NCBI GenBank assembly: GCA_003864495.1
Contig: ML133368.1
Location: 415,011-479,010 of the forward strand
DNA: 64,000 nt
Reading direction: 5' to 3'
Source of the DNA: Nemopilema nomurai
Taxonomy: Eukaryota > Cnidaria > Scyphozoa > Rhizostomeae > Rhizostomatidae
In this document: positions 50,501-62,850 of the stretch, in pieces
How the letters are laid out: every line of letters starts with the position of its first letter
How positions within the stretch are numbered: position 1 is the first letter of the stretch
The notes under the pieces: generated by a model
Databases searched by the model: none
What the model was told of the DNA's origin: nothing
Seen by the model: only the letters and a program-made list of their open reading frames with translations
Program-made: the position numbers and the translations under genes

Positions 50501-53500
50501 TGACCAACTATATCAGATAGTGATTTCATTTAAAAATCAGTGCAACCTTAAGCCCACTAATATTAGATAAATCAAAATATGGCAACATTCTTTTTTCCAT
50601 CAAATTTAATTTCAATAAATTCAACGTCATAAAATGTACAAAACTTACTTAAATCTTCTCCTAATATTGACATAGCTTCTTTATGGAGAAAAACAGTAAC
50701 CATACTAGCATCCAACAGAGTTCAGAATGTTGACGAACAGTTAAGTAACCTTTTTAATTTTTTCTTTGTATTTATTGTTTGGCATATTTTTTTTGTCCTC
50801 ATTCTGTATTCTTTCTAAATTCAGTCTTTTTTGTTAATAGGAAATCTCGTCTTAAAACGCGCGTCTTCGCAGAAGTACTTATCCAGCTAAAGCTAATTGC
50901 TTTTCTTGTTGGTTAGATTAATTTGTCTTACCATCGATTCTCTTTTTAGCTTCCCGGGGGCTTAAGTTTCTCAGTACTTCAAAGGGGGACATATAAGAGA
51001 GGGGAGATCGATTGTGAGGGGGTATTATATAATCTCCATGCTTGTGCGTCGTGTTGCAATTCAGATTTCACCAAAATGAGTCGTTGCGTCTGGTTTACGC
51101 TTCCGAGCTGCTGGGGAAACACAGAAGATGCCGATACAATACGGCACGTCCTGCGTCAGCTCAAAATATTTGTGAAAAATAATAGCGATCAGCTCGGTAT
51201 AATGAGGCCTTTGTCGTTTTCCTGTAGTAATTGCGTAACCAGCATTTTCGCTGTGCACTCAAGAGGAACCTGTCATGTTATATTGATAGGAAAACAGATA
51301 AGAACTTTTATAGATTCCAGAACTAAGCAATGAATTCACAGGGGTTGTGTTAGAGACAAACACTCAAGGTGCTGACGTTTATATTCTCCGTAGCTGCCGA
51401 CGCTGGATGTATCAAATCGCCGACAGAAAACATGAAATAGCACATATTCAAGCGATGTGCCTAATAAAAAATGGCCTCCAAAGAAAGGACACCTGGGGTT
51501 CATAGTTAAAAATATTTTCACTTGCCCCTTTCTACCTCGTACTTTCCAACCCATGTCAGAGTCCGTGTAAAGCAAGGTTTTCTTGACAATTTACGCCTAG
51601 TAAGAAATATAATGCGCAAGAATTACCTATTGTCAAATAATTCTTCCTATCTAATTCACATAGAAAAAATAAGATATATAAACTATAAAGAGTCTAGCGT
51701 GAATAGTAAGTTAATCGATGCTTCTCTCTCTCAGTTTTCTTGTCGATTATTATTCAAACAACGTGTAAACGGACCGTCATCCATCAAGTGTCGACGGTAT
51801 CGAGAAAGTAAAAACCAATCTGCTGCCGATGGGGGGCTGAAGACACATTGAACCAAATGCCTTATGTGGGAATTTTAGATTAGACAGGGTTTCCATTACA
51901 ATTACAAGGATGTAATTGGAGGAAATTTGGACATTCACCGATTCTGGTTGACGTCATCAATTTTGTATCTCGCTATCTACGGCTCCTTCTCGAAAATGTG
52001 CTTTTGCATTGAAATCTTCATCTTCAAATTAGTTTACTCTGGAAAGTTCATGTTGTTTTGACCCTGCAGTAGTGAGTTGCTTTATTTGGAATATTTAGAT
52101 AATTTGCAGCTGCAGTGAAATTTTTCTGCAGTGAAAATTCCATTGAAATGTACAGGAAAAGCAAAATTTTTAAAATGGTTTAATTCGTAGCCTGACAGCT
52201 CAAACACTATGAATTTTTCTGCACAGACTAATTTTAACATGAAGATTCTAATTCTATAATCCATTTTTGCTAAATGCGAAGATAAAATTACCCGGATGAG
52301 AAAAAGGACATAATTTGTCACAAAAAATGACAAGTGGGCTCGTTCTATAAAAAATCTCTATAATCAAACAGGCGGAGAAAACTCACGTTTTAGGAGCTTC
52401 TGGGCGTTTATAACCTTTGTTTTGGGCGTTTTATGCAAATAATTGATCTATAAGACAAACTTTGCCCAAAATCAAATTTTATTTCAACTCCACTTTATCT
52501 CTTTGTTGCTCTACCACTTATGTTTTCATGTTTTCGTTCCTTTTTAAAGAGCAATGGTTTTGGGTGTGTAGCAGCTTTATAATATTACGAGTGAAAACCT
52601 TCAAGTGAAAATTGGAAGATCTTTACTTCCGTACTGCAAAATAGTTCCAACTGCATGTGGCTTTTTGGCGAGTTTGGTATTTAGGGAACAATAATCATAT
52701 TGTTGTGTTGTCTTCAAAACACTCTATTCTGCGGGAGGCAGAACAATAGGACTTGCATTTAGAGGCCTTTTCGCCATTTAGGACCCTGTCTACGCACGCA
52801 TCGCTCGGAGTTCTGAAGCTGTTTCTTCCTAACAGGTAATTTATCATTAAGCCTAACATTTCTTTGGGTTGGTTTGTTGACTTCAATTTGTATTGGGATT
52901 TTTGCCTCTCTGGCAGTTATTAGATGTTTCTTTTCAACACTTAGTAGTTCGTTCGAGAATGAATAATGACAACAAAATATTGCCTTTCCAGTTGTGTTTC
53001 TCGTTATAACATGAAAAAGTTTGGTAATATGCCCTATTTGATTATTCTGTTTTGCTTATACGCGCCAGGCACAGACTTGTACTTCCGTATGACTGTACGA
53101 CCAAACGGTTATCCTGATAGCCGAAAAACATAAATAAATAAATAACAGGAGGAAATTATTTTGTTTAACACTCTGGCATCATTCACACCTTATCCAGAAT
53201 CCGTAAAAACAAGGTAAAATGATCGAAATTATGAGAGGAACTTACGGGAATGACAAGGAAGCAAAGAATATATGCGCCAATGACAACATGCAAACGTATA
53301 CCTTGTCGAGCAAATCAGCAAATTCGACTCTGTTCTTTTAACAAAGAGGGAATATCGATTCCCCGTTGCCCACTGGTGATGGACTTGGGCTAGCGGGGCC
53401 CTTTATCAGACATCGGGGCCCTGAGACCAATGCTAATGGGCCCACTAAAATTTCTTAGTTCGTGTTATGCTACTCAATTCGTCAACATCATTTTGTATAG

Positions 53501-55300
53501 ACTTAACAAAAAATTTTCTTCGGGCCCCCGTCAAGCAGGCCCATGGGTAAATGCCACGCTGTGTGCTAGGCATGTGGTGAGAACATGTTTTCAAAAGCAA
53601 TTTCCGCTTCGGCTAGTACGAAGAAGAGTGATGGGGGCGACTGGAAAAAATTAGATTAATCGCCTGCGTGATAGCGGCTGGTTCAAGGAAAGCAGTTGGA
53701 AAAAACGCTGCAATGTGATTGGTATTTTGTATAGATATTTTGTATAAGTTTAAGTGGGCAAGCACCGACGAGGTTCCCAATATTGACATCACACAATGCA
53801 GTGTTTTTCAAGTTCTTTTTTCGGTTTTCATTTAAAATTGTTTGGATAATGTCATATCTTAGTCCCATATCCTACAACGTATGAGCTGAACAAACCATTA
53901 GAAACATTGGGAAAACGTCAGTGATGTATGCATCGCAGGAGCCAGTGGGGCCATGTTCCCTTCCAAATCCAATAGTGCCTTGCAATATCCAAAGGTGTCC
54001 CTTAAAAATCCAAAAATGAGAGTGGTCACGCGCCCCCACTTTTAGGATGCTTTCTTTGTCCCTGGGAAATATCATTATCGGTTTCTATTGAAATTATCAT
54101 CTTGAAAATAGTGAAAATTTTGTCAATTACTTGGAAATTTTCTTCTGTTACATTGGCCCCGTTTACAGATCCAGAAGAGTGTAAGGTAGATTTAGGGTAA
54201 CGATGTGGTCATCAACCACTTTGAAAAGGGTGGGGACTGAATCTGAACCCAAGTCGCAGTATTTGCTCGAAAAAGTGCTGACCCCGGGTGAGCCCCTCTC
54301 TCTTTGTTTCCCTTGTAACGTGTGCAACCAGTTTATTTTCTGTGTTCGCTTCGAGAACGTTCTTCCTAAAGGCAAGTAATTCTACCAGGACATGACCTGA
54401 CTCCTTAGCCTGCGGACACCCATGCAGCTCTGGAAGGGTAAGGCTTCGATCGCAATTGGATAATTTGGATGAACCTGGCAGTAATCCTTTTAGGTCCGAC
54501 TAATTTACGTCATCTAATGTCGAAGAGGCATCTCCAAAATTGGTTGGCATGCATTGGGTATCCGATAAAAAAGGCGACAATGACACTGAACCTTTAAAGA
54601 TATTTTCAAGCTGAATTGTTTCTTAAAAAATGAAAAAGCACCGTCCACAAATAAGCGCGCAGCCCCAAACAAGCGCAGCATTAGAAGTACAGGAAATTAA
54701 GAGAACGGCGCCCATTCGAGTAAATACGCTTGCCTTTTAACATTTCAAAGCACCACATTTCTCTAGTTTGTCCAGGTCTTCCTATGATAATTGATAGCAG
54801 CAAATGAATATTTAGAACAATTAGCTAAAGAGCCTAAGATATTAAAGTTCGAAACCAGGTTGTGAAACAATTGAAAGTTTTAAATATATTATCATATGTC
54901 AGTTTTACACAGAGATTTATCCCTTCATTGTCATTTTCATCGGTTTCTGCTGCAATGTTTGTCATTGAATTCCATTGTTTGAGTTTTGTTCAATATATAT
55001 AATTCTATTTAGTCCCGAGGGAACCTTGTCCCATAATTTCCGCTCGTAACACGTCATGTTTTCCATTCTAAAATTGGCTATTTTGGAGCCGCATTAGATT
55101 TTTTTTCAAGTTTCTCAACAAAAACTCTGAGCAACCGGCCTATCCGTCAGAAACTTCGCCACAAGGCTATCAGAGGCGTCCCATTTACCTAAGCCTTGGA
55201 CGGTTACAGGTTTTCCTATGCGTATTTCACAGCAGTGTTGTTTTTCAGTCTCCATATCTTCTTTCTCCCAAAACCATGAATCCGATCGTTATATGCGATT
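50501..55300. other. repeat-rich spacer
   Basis: Apart from the repeat at 51950, nothing coding is recognised. Short G/C-rich patches at 53390-53640 (several gggcccc words) and 53900-54320 stand out from the AT background. They look like fragments of transposable elements, but I cannot name them. Confidence 0.4.
51950..52285 (+). repeat. dispersed repeat, copy 2
   Basis: Diverged relative of 15786-16235 with the same order of blocks, including gctgcagtgaaatttttctg followed by cagtgaaaattccattgaaa and then gcctgacagc. This copy lacks the poly-G run. Confidence 0.6.
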
Positions 55301-55309
55301 GTTCTTCTA

Positions 55310-55858
55310 ACAGTAAATCCCCGCATATAAGAACCTACTTTTTTGAGGTTCAGGCTGAAATAGGTTCTCATTGAAAAGGTACTTGGATTAATTTCAGGGT
55401 ATGAGGGTTCTTATTCCAAGGATCCCTTAGTTATAATTTTAGGATTTATCATAAAAGGATACATTCAACATTGTTTTTTCCTTTTGGCAATTTAATTAGT
55501 GACACAATTACCAACTCTAAGATCAGAATCGCAACAAAATCATTGCCTACTACATAGGAGGGGATGTTCAGATTTTGACAGCCAACACAGACAAACTATT
55601 TTTTACCAATACGTGTAGTCTTCAAAGTCTATGATTTAAAAGTACCACCTTGCTAAATTGCCGACTCTTATGCTATGGCAAAATTTGGAACAAAAGTTGT
55701 TACACAAATAGTTCTTCAGTTGGTATAAGCTCTCCTTCATGTATTTCACAAACTATTTATAAAAAACATCTGTGACAGGTTCTTGACAACAAGGTGCATT
55801 ATTCAATAAAAACAGTCTCTAGGTTGGTATTTTAGTAGGCATACGGGGATTTACTGTA
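55310..55858. mobile_element. ~550-bp TIR element (Tc1/mariner-like MITE candidate)
   Basis: The left end acagtaaatccccgcata (55310-55327) and right end tacggggatttactgt are inverted repeats. Both ends abut TA, as expected for a TA target duplication. The interior has no ORF. Part of it (ctacataggagg...tgacagc, near 55550) resembles a fragment in a kinesin intron near 3495. Confidence 0.75.
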
Positions 55859-55861
55859 TTA

Positions 55862-58800
55862 TCAAGGCTTCTTTTCCAGATATCCATGCCAGAGGAGAGC
55901 AGTGGCCTGAAAAGGGATGCACGCCTTCATCGATCATTCGTTACAGTTTTGCAGTGTCCATGTGGTTTGCAGTGCAAAATAAGGCAGGCAGGCTTTTTTA
56001 TTATTACTATTAAACTTATTATTGAGATTAATCTAACATAATACCAAGTTAATTGTCTCCTTAACTATGATCGATTATTGAATTCTTATTTCTTATTGCT
56101 GGATTGCACGTTACTGTCACGAAGCCATTCAGAAGAAAGGCAGTATGAATTCTAGTTTCCTGATATTGTCGAAAACAAATCAGTTTGTGTTTACATCACG
56201 ACCCAGACAGGAATATTTGCAATCAACTGCTTCGTTTGAGAGCTGAAATCGAGGATGTAGACTGCCTTGTACCACTGTCGAGATAATTCAAATCACAAAC
56301 TTTTTGGTAAATTTCTAATGATGATATCGTTTCAATTTCAAGCTTTTAGATGGAAAGCACACCTTTGCTTGTTTAGGAACCGATCCATCTTGATACGGGC
56401 TAATTTAAACGGACACTTCGTCAGTGTTGTTGATACCTAGATTGTCCCTTTGATATTCCTGCAATGGAAAATTGCGGGCATTAAGATTGATCGACAACAC
56501 TTACATCTTTGCCCAACTGCGGAATGATGCAAGAATGAAGGCAACGTAATTATGAAGTACCCAGTTAGTAAAATTCCCTTGCAGTAAAGTCTATCGAATC
56601 ATTCTTCCAGCTGTTACTCCTTTCAAGTAAATAATTGTCCATTTCTGCCTTTACGGTTTTTCGAATCGATTTTTACAGCTGGTCTGAAAAGAAAATATAA
56701 CAAACCTTCTTAGAGCGTCATTGTCGATTGCAGGCATAAGTGTAATAACATTCAGCGCAAAGACTTTCTCCAACGAGTACAAATACTGTAAGCTTTTCAT
56801 CGACTTATAAACATTGTTGGTTTCATAGACATCTGTGTCGTGTCTGTAAATCAAATTTTTGTCACACGGGTATTAAGAAAAATGTGATGGTTTACAATAT
56901 CTTCTCCAGTTTCTCCAAAAATGGAAAGTAGTTCACAAGGAAACTTAGGATGCGATTGAATAACTTACTGGCTTAAAGATACTTTTTAAGATACTTTCAG
57001 ATTCATTAATGCTTTAGACTACAAGTGTTACGAAGTCCCGAATTGGTGAAATATTCGCAGGCTCATCAGCTCCCAAAAGTTGAGATTCGTTATGAATCAT
57101 TAATTTTCTGGTGTTTCTAGATTAGCTGTCTTTTGACTAAACGAGGTATGCTTAAAGGACTAAAATCATTATTTGGGGCACAAACCTGCTCTCATTTTCC
57201 AAAGAAACAGACGAAACTATCTGAGCTTATGAACCAAAGAAGTAAGCACTAGCATCCTTGCCATTACTACGTTGTTTTAGGACCAATTACACCAGACTGG
57301 GTCTGCCCTACTGCTATTCCCCTGCATAGTAACTCGTTTTTCCACAAGTTCTCAAATGTCAACCTAGCTAGCCGGAGAACTCTTAAAATATCTTCCTACC
57401 AGTCGAAGTTTTTATAGACCTGTCCACTGCAGTCTGTTTCTTTACAGATGTTGAATACGTTTCAAGTACAGAATCGAATCATTGCCGGATTGCATCAGTT
57501 AGGCTCTTTTTCAAAGCAGCTGGAGGTTGTGTGCCATAAATCTATAAACGAATGAAACAACAAATCTTTTATTGAATGAAGAATGAATGAATGAATAAGC
57601 TGATGTACGGCTTAGTTGATGGGTTACAGGTTTCCTATCCAGCTTCTATTTTGGCTAATTATTATGGTGAACGCGACCAGTAAGCCGCAGATGGCTCAAC
57701 AGATGCAATTTTTCTCACCTTGATTTCGCCTCTTTCCATAAATTAAATAACATAACAGGTGTCATCGGTTTGTGGATTACCCATGTTCTTTCGAAACATT
57801 CTCTCCTATATGAGACGACGTGTAGCTTTTTGTATTGGCTGATGCATGAAGTTGTTTTGTTGGCGAGGTGCCATTTCTACTCACCATATATTGAGCTATT
57901 TGCTCCTGATGCGGAAGGGAGTAGTTGGAGAAACCGACTGAAGCTCCAAATGCTAAAAGGTATTGAAGTCTGATTCTAGGATGGCTCTTTTAAGAAATAT
58001 TGCAGTATTTAGTAAAGCTTCGGTAGTAACAGTTTTTGCATTGCTTGACTTTTGAACTACTTTTTCGCTAAATCATCAATTTCCTTTGTTTACTTCAACC
58101 TAATTCCTCTTTTATTATCCTAATTCAAAGTGTCATCGAAAAGGTTTCCACCAAATTGCTAGTCATTTCCGGATCCTACACCAAAGCTCCATTTAGAAGG
58201 ATTTCAAGAGAAATAGTTTTCCAACTGCACACATTGATTTGATTTTCACAATGATTGCGAATGCTTTTAAGAGTTTTATCATAATTTGTTCATCTTTTGA
58301 AGGCACAAGCGAAGGGTTCAATGTTTTTGCGTACTTTTGCAATCTTATGTCCGGCAGCTGAAAATATCGATACATAATTTTAGGAGCTGAGTTTTTAAAT
58401 CACTTATTTAGCAGGAAAGTGCTAGCACAAAGGTGATTTTATTTCACAACTAGTAACACCACAATTAGGAACTGATTGCACAACATCCGTTCGTAAATAA
58501 TTTTGGACTGCATATAGAAGTAATTTTACTTATTTATTTCTCTAAAGTCTTCTACTGTTATCAAACTTTTGAAAGCAGTGGTGACAGGCTAAAAAAGGTT
58601 AAAGACTTACCTATTCAAATGTTTTAGTCTGTTCTGATTTGTTATTTGTAATTGTTCTAATTAAACTGTCCTTGTTTGTAATTTTTCTTCATCCAGCGAC
58701 TAAAGGTCTGCTTATAGTATATTCAGGTAGACACCAGGTAGACGCTCTGCAAAGCTAAACTTGACATGCGATTGACTTTAACTCTAGGAAGACAGTACAT

Positions 58801-61086
58801 ATATTTAAGAGATTTTCTTTAGCAAAACTTCTCTGCAAACTTGTTAAATCTGGTATTGCCAAGTCTAAAATTGGCTCTGACGCTGCGTTACAGTTTTTAT
58901 TTCTTAAATTAGCTGCTCCTTGAAGCTTGCAATATGCACTTGAAAGAGATGGTTATTAAATATTTCTAAACAAATTTTCAGAAGCACTTAAGAACCATTG
59001 GATATAAGAATGGCTCGAAAATTCAATGGCTGCCTGCTTACTTCTGACCTTGGTTTTTTAGAGAATTTAACCTACATTTGGCTCATCATTGCTGTTATGA
59101 GCTGGTCTCTTAAGCGTATTTCAAGAAATTTTACGTTGAATGTATCAGGTGGATAGCCAATATGATTATTTGTCTTGGTCTTTGGAGCATTTTTTTAGCT
59201 TTAAGAATCTTTTGAAGTCTCATCGAGTAATTTTACAAACAAGCGATTATTTTCTTCAAGTCATACATTGAGAAACTATTTCACGTTAGCCATGTGAGCT
59301 AGCAGCTAGCAGAAGAATCAAGTTGGGCCTTTAAAAAGCACACCTTTAATAATGTTAGAAAAAAGTTGAATAACCCAGTTAGTGTCGCCAATTTATGTAT
59401 GCTATTGCTAGTGGAGCACCAGGTGGAATGTAACTCGTAACCGGTATTTGCCACCTTGTTCTAGGATGTAAAAGGTTTAATGCTATATACCAAGTGAATC
59501 TGCGGCAAAAGCCACAAATCATTCCATTTTTGCAATTCTCGGGTCATTCTAGGATTTGCTGCAACTCATCTGATTTTGATCAATTAGCACTGACCAACTG
59601 CAGCACTGATTAAATGACATTCTAGTTTAAGGGCGTCCAAGCTAAATGATCAGTCAAGCTAAACACACTTCTAAGACTGTACGATCGTTAAAATATACGT
59701 GAGCAGTCGATAAAGAAGGTCTACTTTCATACTACATGCTAGTATGCAAGAACGTGTTCCGCTATTTCTAGCTATTGAAGTTCTCTCCCACAAAGCACTT
59801 GTTCACAAAGTCTTTTTTCTGAGAAAACTGGGTAGAGTAAACCCGTTTACTTAAATTGTACACACAAAAGCTGGTTCTTCTTTCACTTTGTTGCAGCAGA
59901 TATCTCTATGCTTGTGCAATTCAAGAAAACTAGTTAGTTCTTTTACAACCAACCACATGCTTCAAAGCAATACTACTGATCGTAATTAAAAAAGTCATTT
60001 CTCCTGCAACCAATAATGTTTTACAGATTTGCAAATGTTTGCAGCAGATTATTTTTAATATATAATTATGAATGACTGTTTGGGCCACCGTTTTCGAAAT
60101 ACTGCAAGACCTGTTCTGTGTGCTCCAAAATGTTTGATAAGAATTATGAATGACGTTGAGCTTGTTGTATGGGTCTTTGGTAATAATATAAACTGTACAC
60201 GCACATACAATCCACAACAAATGCGTTTCCACTTCAACGAGAGCAAGGTTGCCGCAAATTTATGTATGCAGCCGAAGAGAAATTTGGAAAGCTTAATCGC
60301 TTTAGTTGTTGAACGTCTCAATTCTATTTGTCAGCCTTGGACAGATGGCTCCTATCCTCAACCTCCCTTTGTCTGATATAGTTTGCTCTTATTCTGTCCT
60401 GCAGTGGATCTAAAACTGGTCATTCTTGCAATTCATCTGTACCAGATAACCGGGCATAAAGAGTTGAAAGACTGTCGAAATTGTTGTGTATGTTTGTAGT
60501 CTTTTATATTCACTTTTGAAAACTATGGTAATTTCTTGGTCTCATCACGAAACCGAACGCAACCTTAGATAAAAATACCTTTGCTTGGAAACACAAGTCT
60601 TAATAAAAACTGAGAATGAAAACTTGATATCAAAAATAAGCGTCGTAAAGAACAGATAGAGAAATAAACATTTCACTCAACACACATAAATTGCTTCAAC
60701 AGTTCATTGAACTAAGATGCATCATTTCATAAGCAAAGTGGCCCGACTCTTGGTTTGCTGCTGATTCCTGCAGACTTTGATTAAAGGCCTTCAAAATGTG
60801 TGCTAGACAATTTTTCAAGTCTTTTGCTTGATCGATTCCACCTCATGACAGCGTTGATGATTGATAATTATAATTATCAAGACTTCTCCCACAATGAGTA
60901 ATCAATAAGAGAGTCCATCCAAATCTACAAATTTTAATCATGTTCCATCTAAGAATCATGGGGTATCGTTAGCTATGTCATTAGCAACCCCGTGATATTT
61001 ATACAAATCCATTGCAGGTTGCCATCACTGCAAACATCACTGCTTTATTGGTCAGCCAATCTTTGACCTTCATTTTAATTTTCCAG
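55862..61086. other. spacer upstream of the GPCR
   Basis: No recognised gene. An exon-like frame from an acceptor near 57280 (GPITPDWVCPTAIP) stops at 57415 and has no known motif. A short gaatgaat microsatellite lies at 57570-57600. A copy of the kinesin-intron repeat lies at 59743-59825. Confidence 0.4.
59743..59825 (+). repeat. dispersed repeat copy
   Basis: It shares gttccgctatttctagctat and aagcacttgttcacaa with 1178-1258, in the same order and with similar spacing. Non-coding. Confidence 0.6.
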
Positions 61087-61240
61087 GCCTACGTCAAATA
61101 TTGCTGCCTGGTTGCAGAATCTTGCGTTGCAGAAGCCAGCCTGGTACATTTCTAACTCCAAGCCACACAATGCTCACTGGCAGGTGAGTCACCTGAAAGA
61201 GGCTAATGAAAGATGGACGCGAGCGTTGCTCTTTGGGTAG
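61087..61240 (+). other. orphan exon-like ORF overlapping the GPCR start
   Basis: After the acceptor attttaattttccag a frame opens at 61088 and runs 50 codons to TAG 61238-61240, out of frame with the GPCR. It reads PTSNIAAWLQNLALQKPAWY and so on, which looks protein-like. A gtgagt at 61184 could instead end it as an exon 61087-61183. It may be the 5' UTR exon of the GPCR or the last exon of an unseen gene. No family is recognised. Confidence 0.35.
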
Positions 61241-62850
61241 TGACATTAGCAACAGTTGCTATCCTAACCTTTGTGTCGAATTTTTTTGTTTTTGTGGCTG
61301 TCTACAAGTGCAAAAAACTGCAGACTCGTGGCACGGTGTTCCTTCTCAGCCTTGCCGCTTCAGATTTCTTAGTTTCTTGTTTCAATATTCCATTTGCAGC
61401 GGCATCGACTCTCTTGCCCAATTTCAGGCCTACAGGAAGTTCACTCTGCGACATTTCTGGATTTTTCGAAATGACGTTTTTGATTGCGTCTGTATTCTCG
61501 GTTACGGCAATGAACGTGCATCGCTGCATTCACCTTGTACACTGGAGTACTTACTACGATATTTTGACGAAAAGGCGAATTATCTTGGCAGTTATCTTCA
61601 TATGGGTCACTGCTGTTGCTCTTTCAGCGCCACCTCTTTTTAATTTTTCAAAGATTTCTTTTAAGCCAGGAAAGGCTCACTGTTTCGTAGACTGGAGAGT
61701 GACACCTGTATACACGTTTACGCTCATGTCAACGTGCTTCTTTTTGCCCGTATGTGCAATGACCCTCTGCTACGTGATAATATATAGATTTTGGAAGAAG
61801 AGTAAGCGGGACCTTAATGGATTCACGAGAACGAGAGGAAATCATACCAAGTCGTACCATGCTACTTATGATTATGCTCCTGAAAGGGAGCTACCTGTTG
61901 GGCAAGTCAATGATGATGCGAGCACTGATTCTGTCGTTAGAGGGGATGCTTTAGAGATGTACCCCATTAGAAGGAGCAAAAACAGCACCAACGAACAATC
62001 TTGCAATGCTGGAGCTTTTGTACTGAATGAAATCTATGAAGACACTGCATTTTCAAACCATATAAAATGTGCAACTTCTGGGCTTGAAAGCAACCATCTA
62101 AGTGAGATTCCATTGACTGGTCTTGCCAGGGATGTAGGCGTAAAGACAGGCCGAAAGTCAAAAAGACTGTCGAGGCGTAAGCGTAGTGTAAAGCCTCCAG
62201 GTGCAAACTCAAAACGAATTTCTCTTGCACAAGGCAGACGAATTCGAAGGAATTCTCTTCTATATAGCATACGCAAGCGTGCCAGGTCTTGTCCTCCGTT
62301 GAACTACCGCCAAGTTGAGGACTGGCACTCGATATGTTCTGATTTAGACAAAATGGCTGACTTGGCTACAGAAAACCACACCAACAAAAACATTCCTGAA
62401 GCTGGAGAGAGAAGTCAGTGTGTTCGAGAGCTACCTGTTTCTGCAGAAAAGACAACGGTTCATCTTTATGACCAACCAACCGGTTTGGTTCCGGACGTTA
62501 AAGTTGTCACAAACGAGCCTTCCACCTCGCATGGTCCTGCAAGTAACCGGCAAATCAGAAATCCAAAGGGCACCAGAGAGAGACAGGAGGAAAAAAAGTT
62601 GACGATGATGTGTATAATGATCGTCGCTGTTTTCTTCATCTCTTGGTTCCCATTCGTTGTCACAATGGTCCTTGAATCGCTTACTTCTGTGAAGATTCCC
62701 GCCACAGTTGACCGAATCACGTTGCTGATTGGCTACTTGAACAGCCTGTCCAATCCCTTGATCTATTGTTACTACAACAAGATGTTTCGAAGACAACTGA
62801 AGGAGCAATTGCTTTGTAACTTCAAAACAGGGATACTCTCCTGCTCATAG
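61213..62850 (+). CDS. class A (rhodopsin-like) G protein-coupled receptor, orphan
   Basis: A seven-transmembrane receptor in one exon of 545 aa. The start is fixed by an in-frame TGA at 61207-61209. Class A landmarks: N23 (1.50), LAASD with D51 (2.50), C79 (3.25) and its likely partner C157 in loop 2, R104 (3.50), W131 (4.50), P179 (5.50), Y187 (5.58), SWFP with P480 (6.50), and NPLIY at 514-518. The N-terminus is only about 7 residues, so no glycosylation site precedes TM1. The third inner loop is very long (about 194-458) with a basic cluster (RKSKRLSRRKRS). The DRY motif is HRC (103-105). Position 3.32 is Glu86 and 7.43 is Tyr508, so it lacks the opsin Lys and the aminergic Asp. Ligand unknown. 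Cys535 and Cys544 could be palmitoylated. Confidence 0.95.
   Translation: MDASVALWVVTLATVAILTFVSNFFVFVAVYKCKKLQTRGTVFLLSLAASDFLVSCFNIPFAAASTLLPNFRPTGSSLCDISGFFEMTFLIASVFSVTAMNVHRCIHLVHWSTYYDILTKRRIILAVIFIWVTAVALSAPPLFNFSKISFKPGKAHCFVDWRVTPVYTFTLMSTCFFLPVCAMTLCYVIIYRFWKKSKRDLNGFTRTRGNHTKSYHATYDYAPERELPVGQVNDDASTDSVVRGDALEMYPIRRSKNSTNEQSCNAGAFVLNEIYEDTAFSNHIKCATSGLESNHLSEIPLTGLARDVGVKTGRKSKRLSRRKRSVKPPGANSKRISLAQGRRIRRNSLLYSIRKRARSCPPLNYRQVEDWHSICSDLDKMADLATENHTNKNIPEAGERSQCVRELPVSAEKTTVHLYDQPTGLVPDVKVVTNEPSTSHGPASNRQIRNPKGTRERQEEKKLTMMCIMIVAVFFISWFPFVVTMVLESLTSVKIPATVDRITLLIGYLNSLSNPLIYCYYNKMFRRQLKEQLLCNFKTGILSCS

Noticed and set aside
57280..57415. Exon-like frame GPITPDWVCPTAIP...
   Set aside because: The acceptor is plausible, but the frame has no recognised similarity, no donor and no partner exon.
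61206..61643. 145-codon plus-strand frame
   Set aside because: It overlaps the GPCR in another frame and has no transmembrane pattern or motif of its own.
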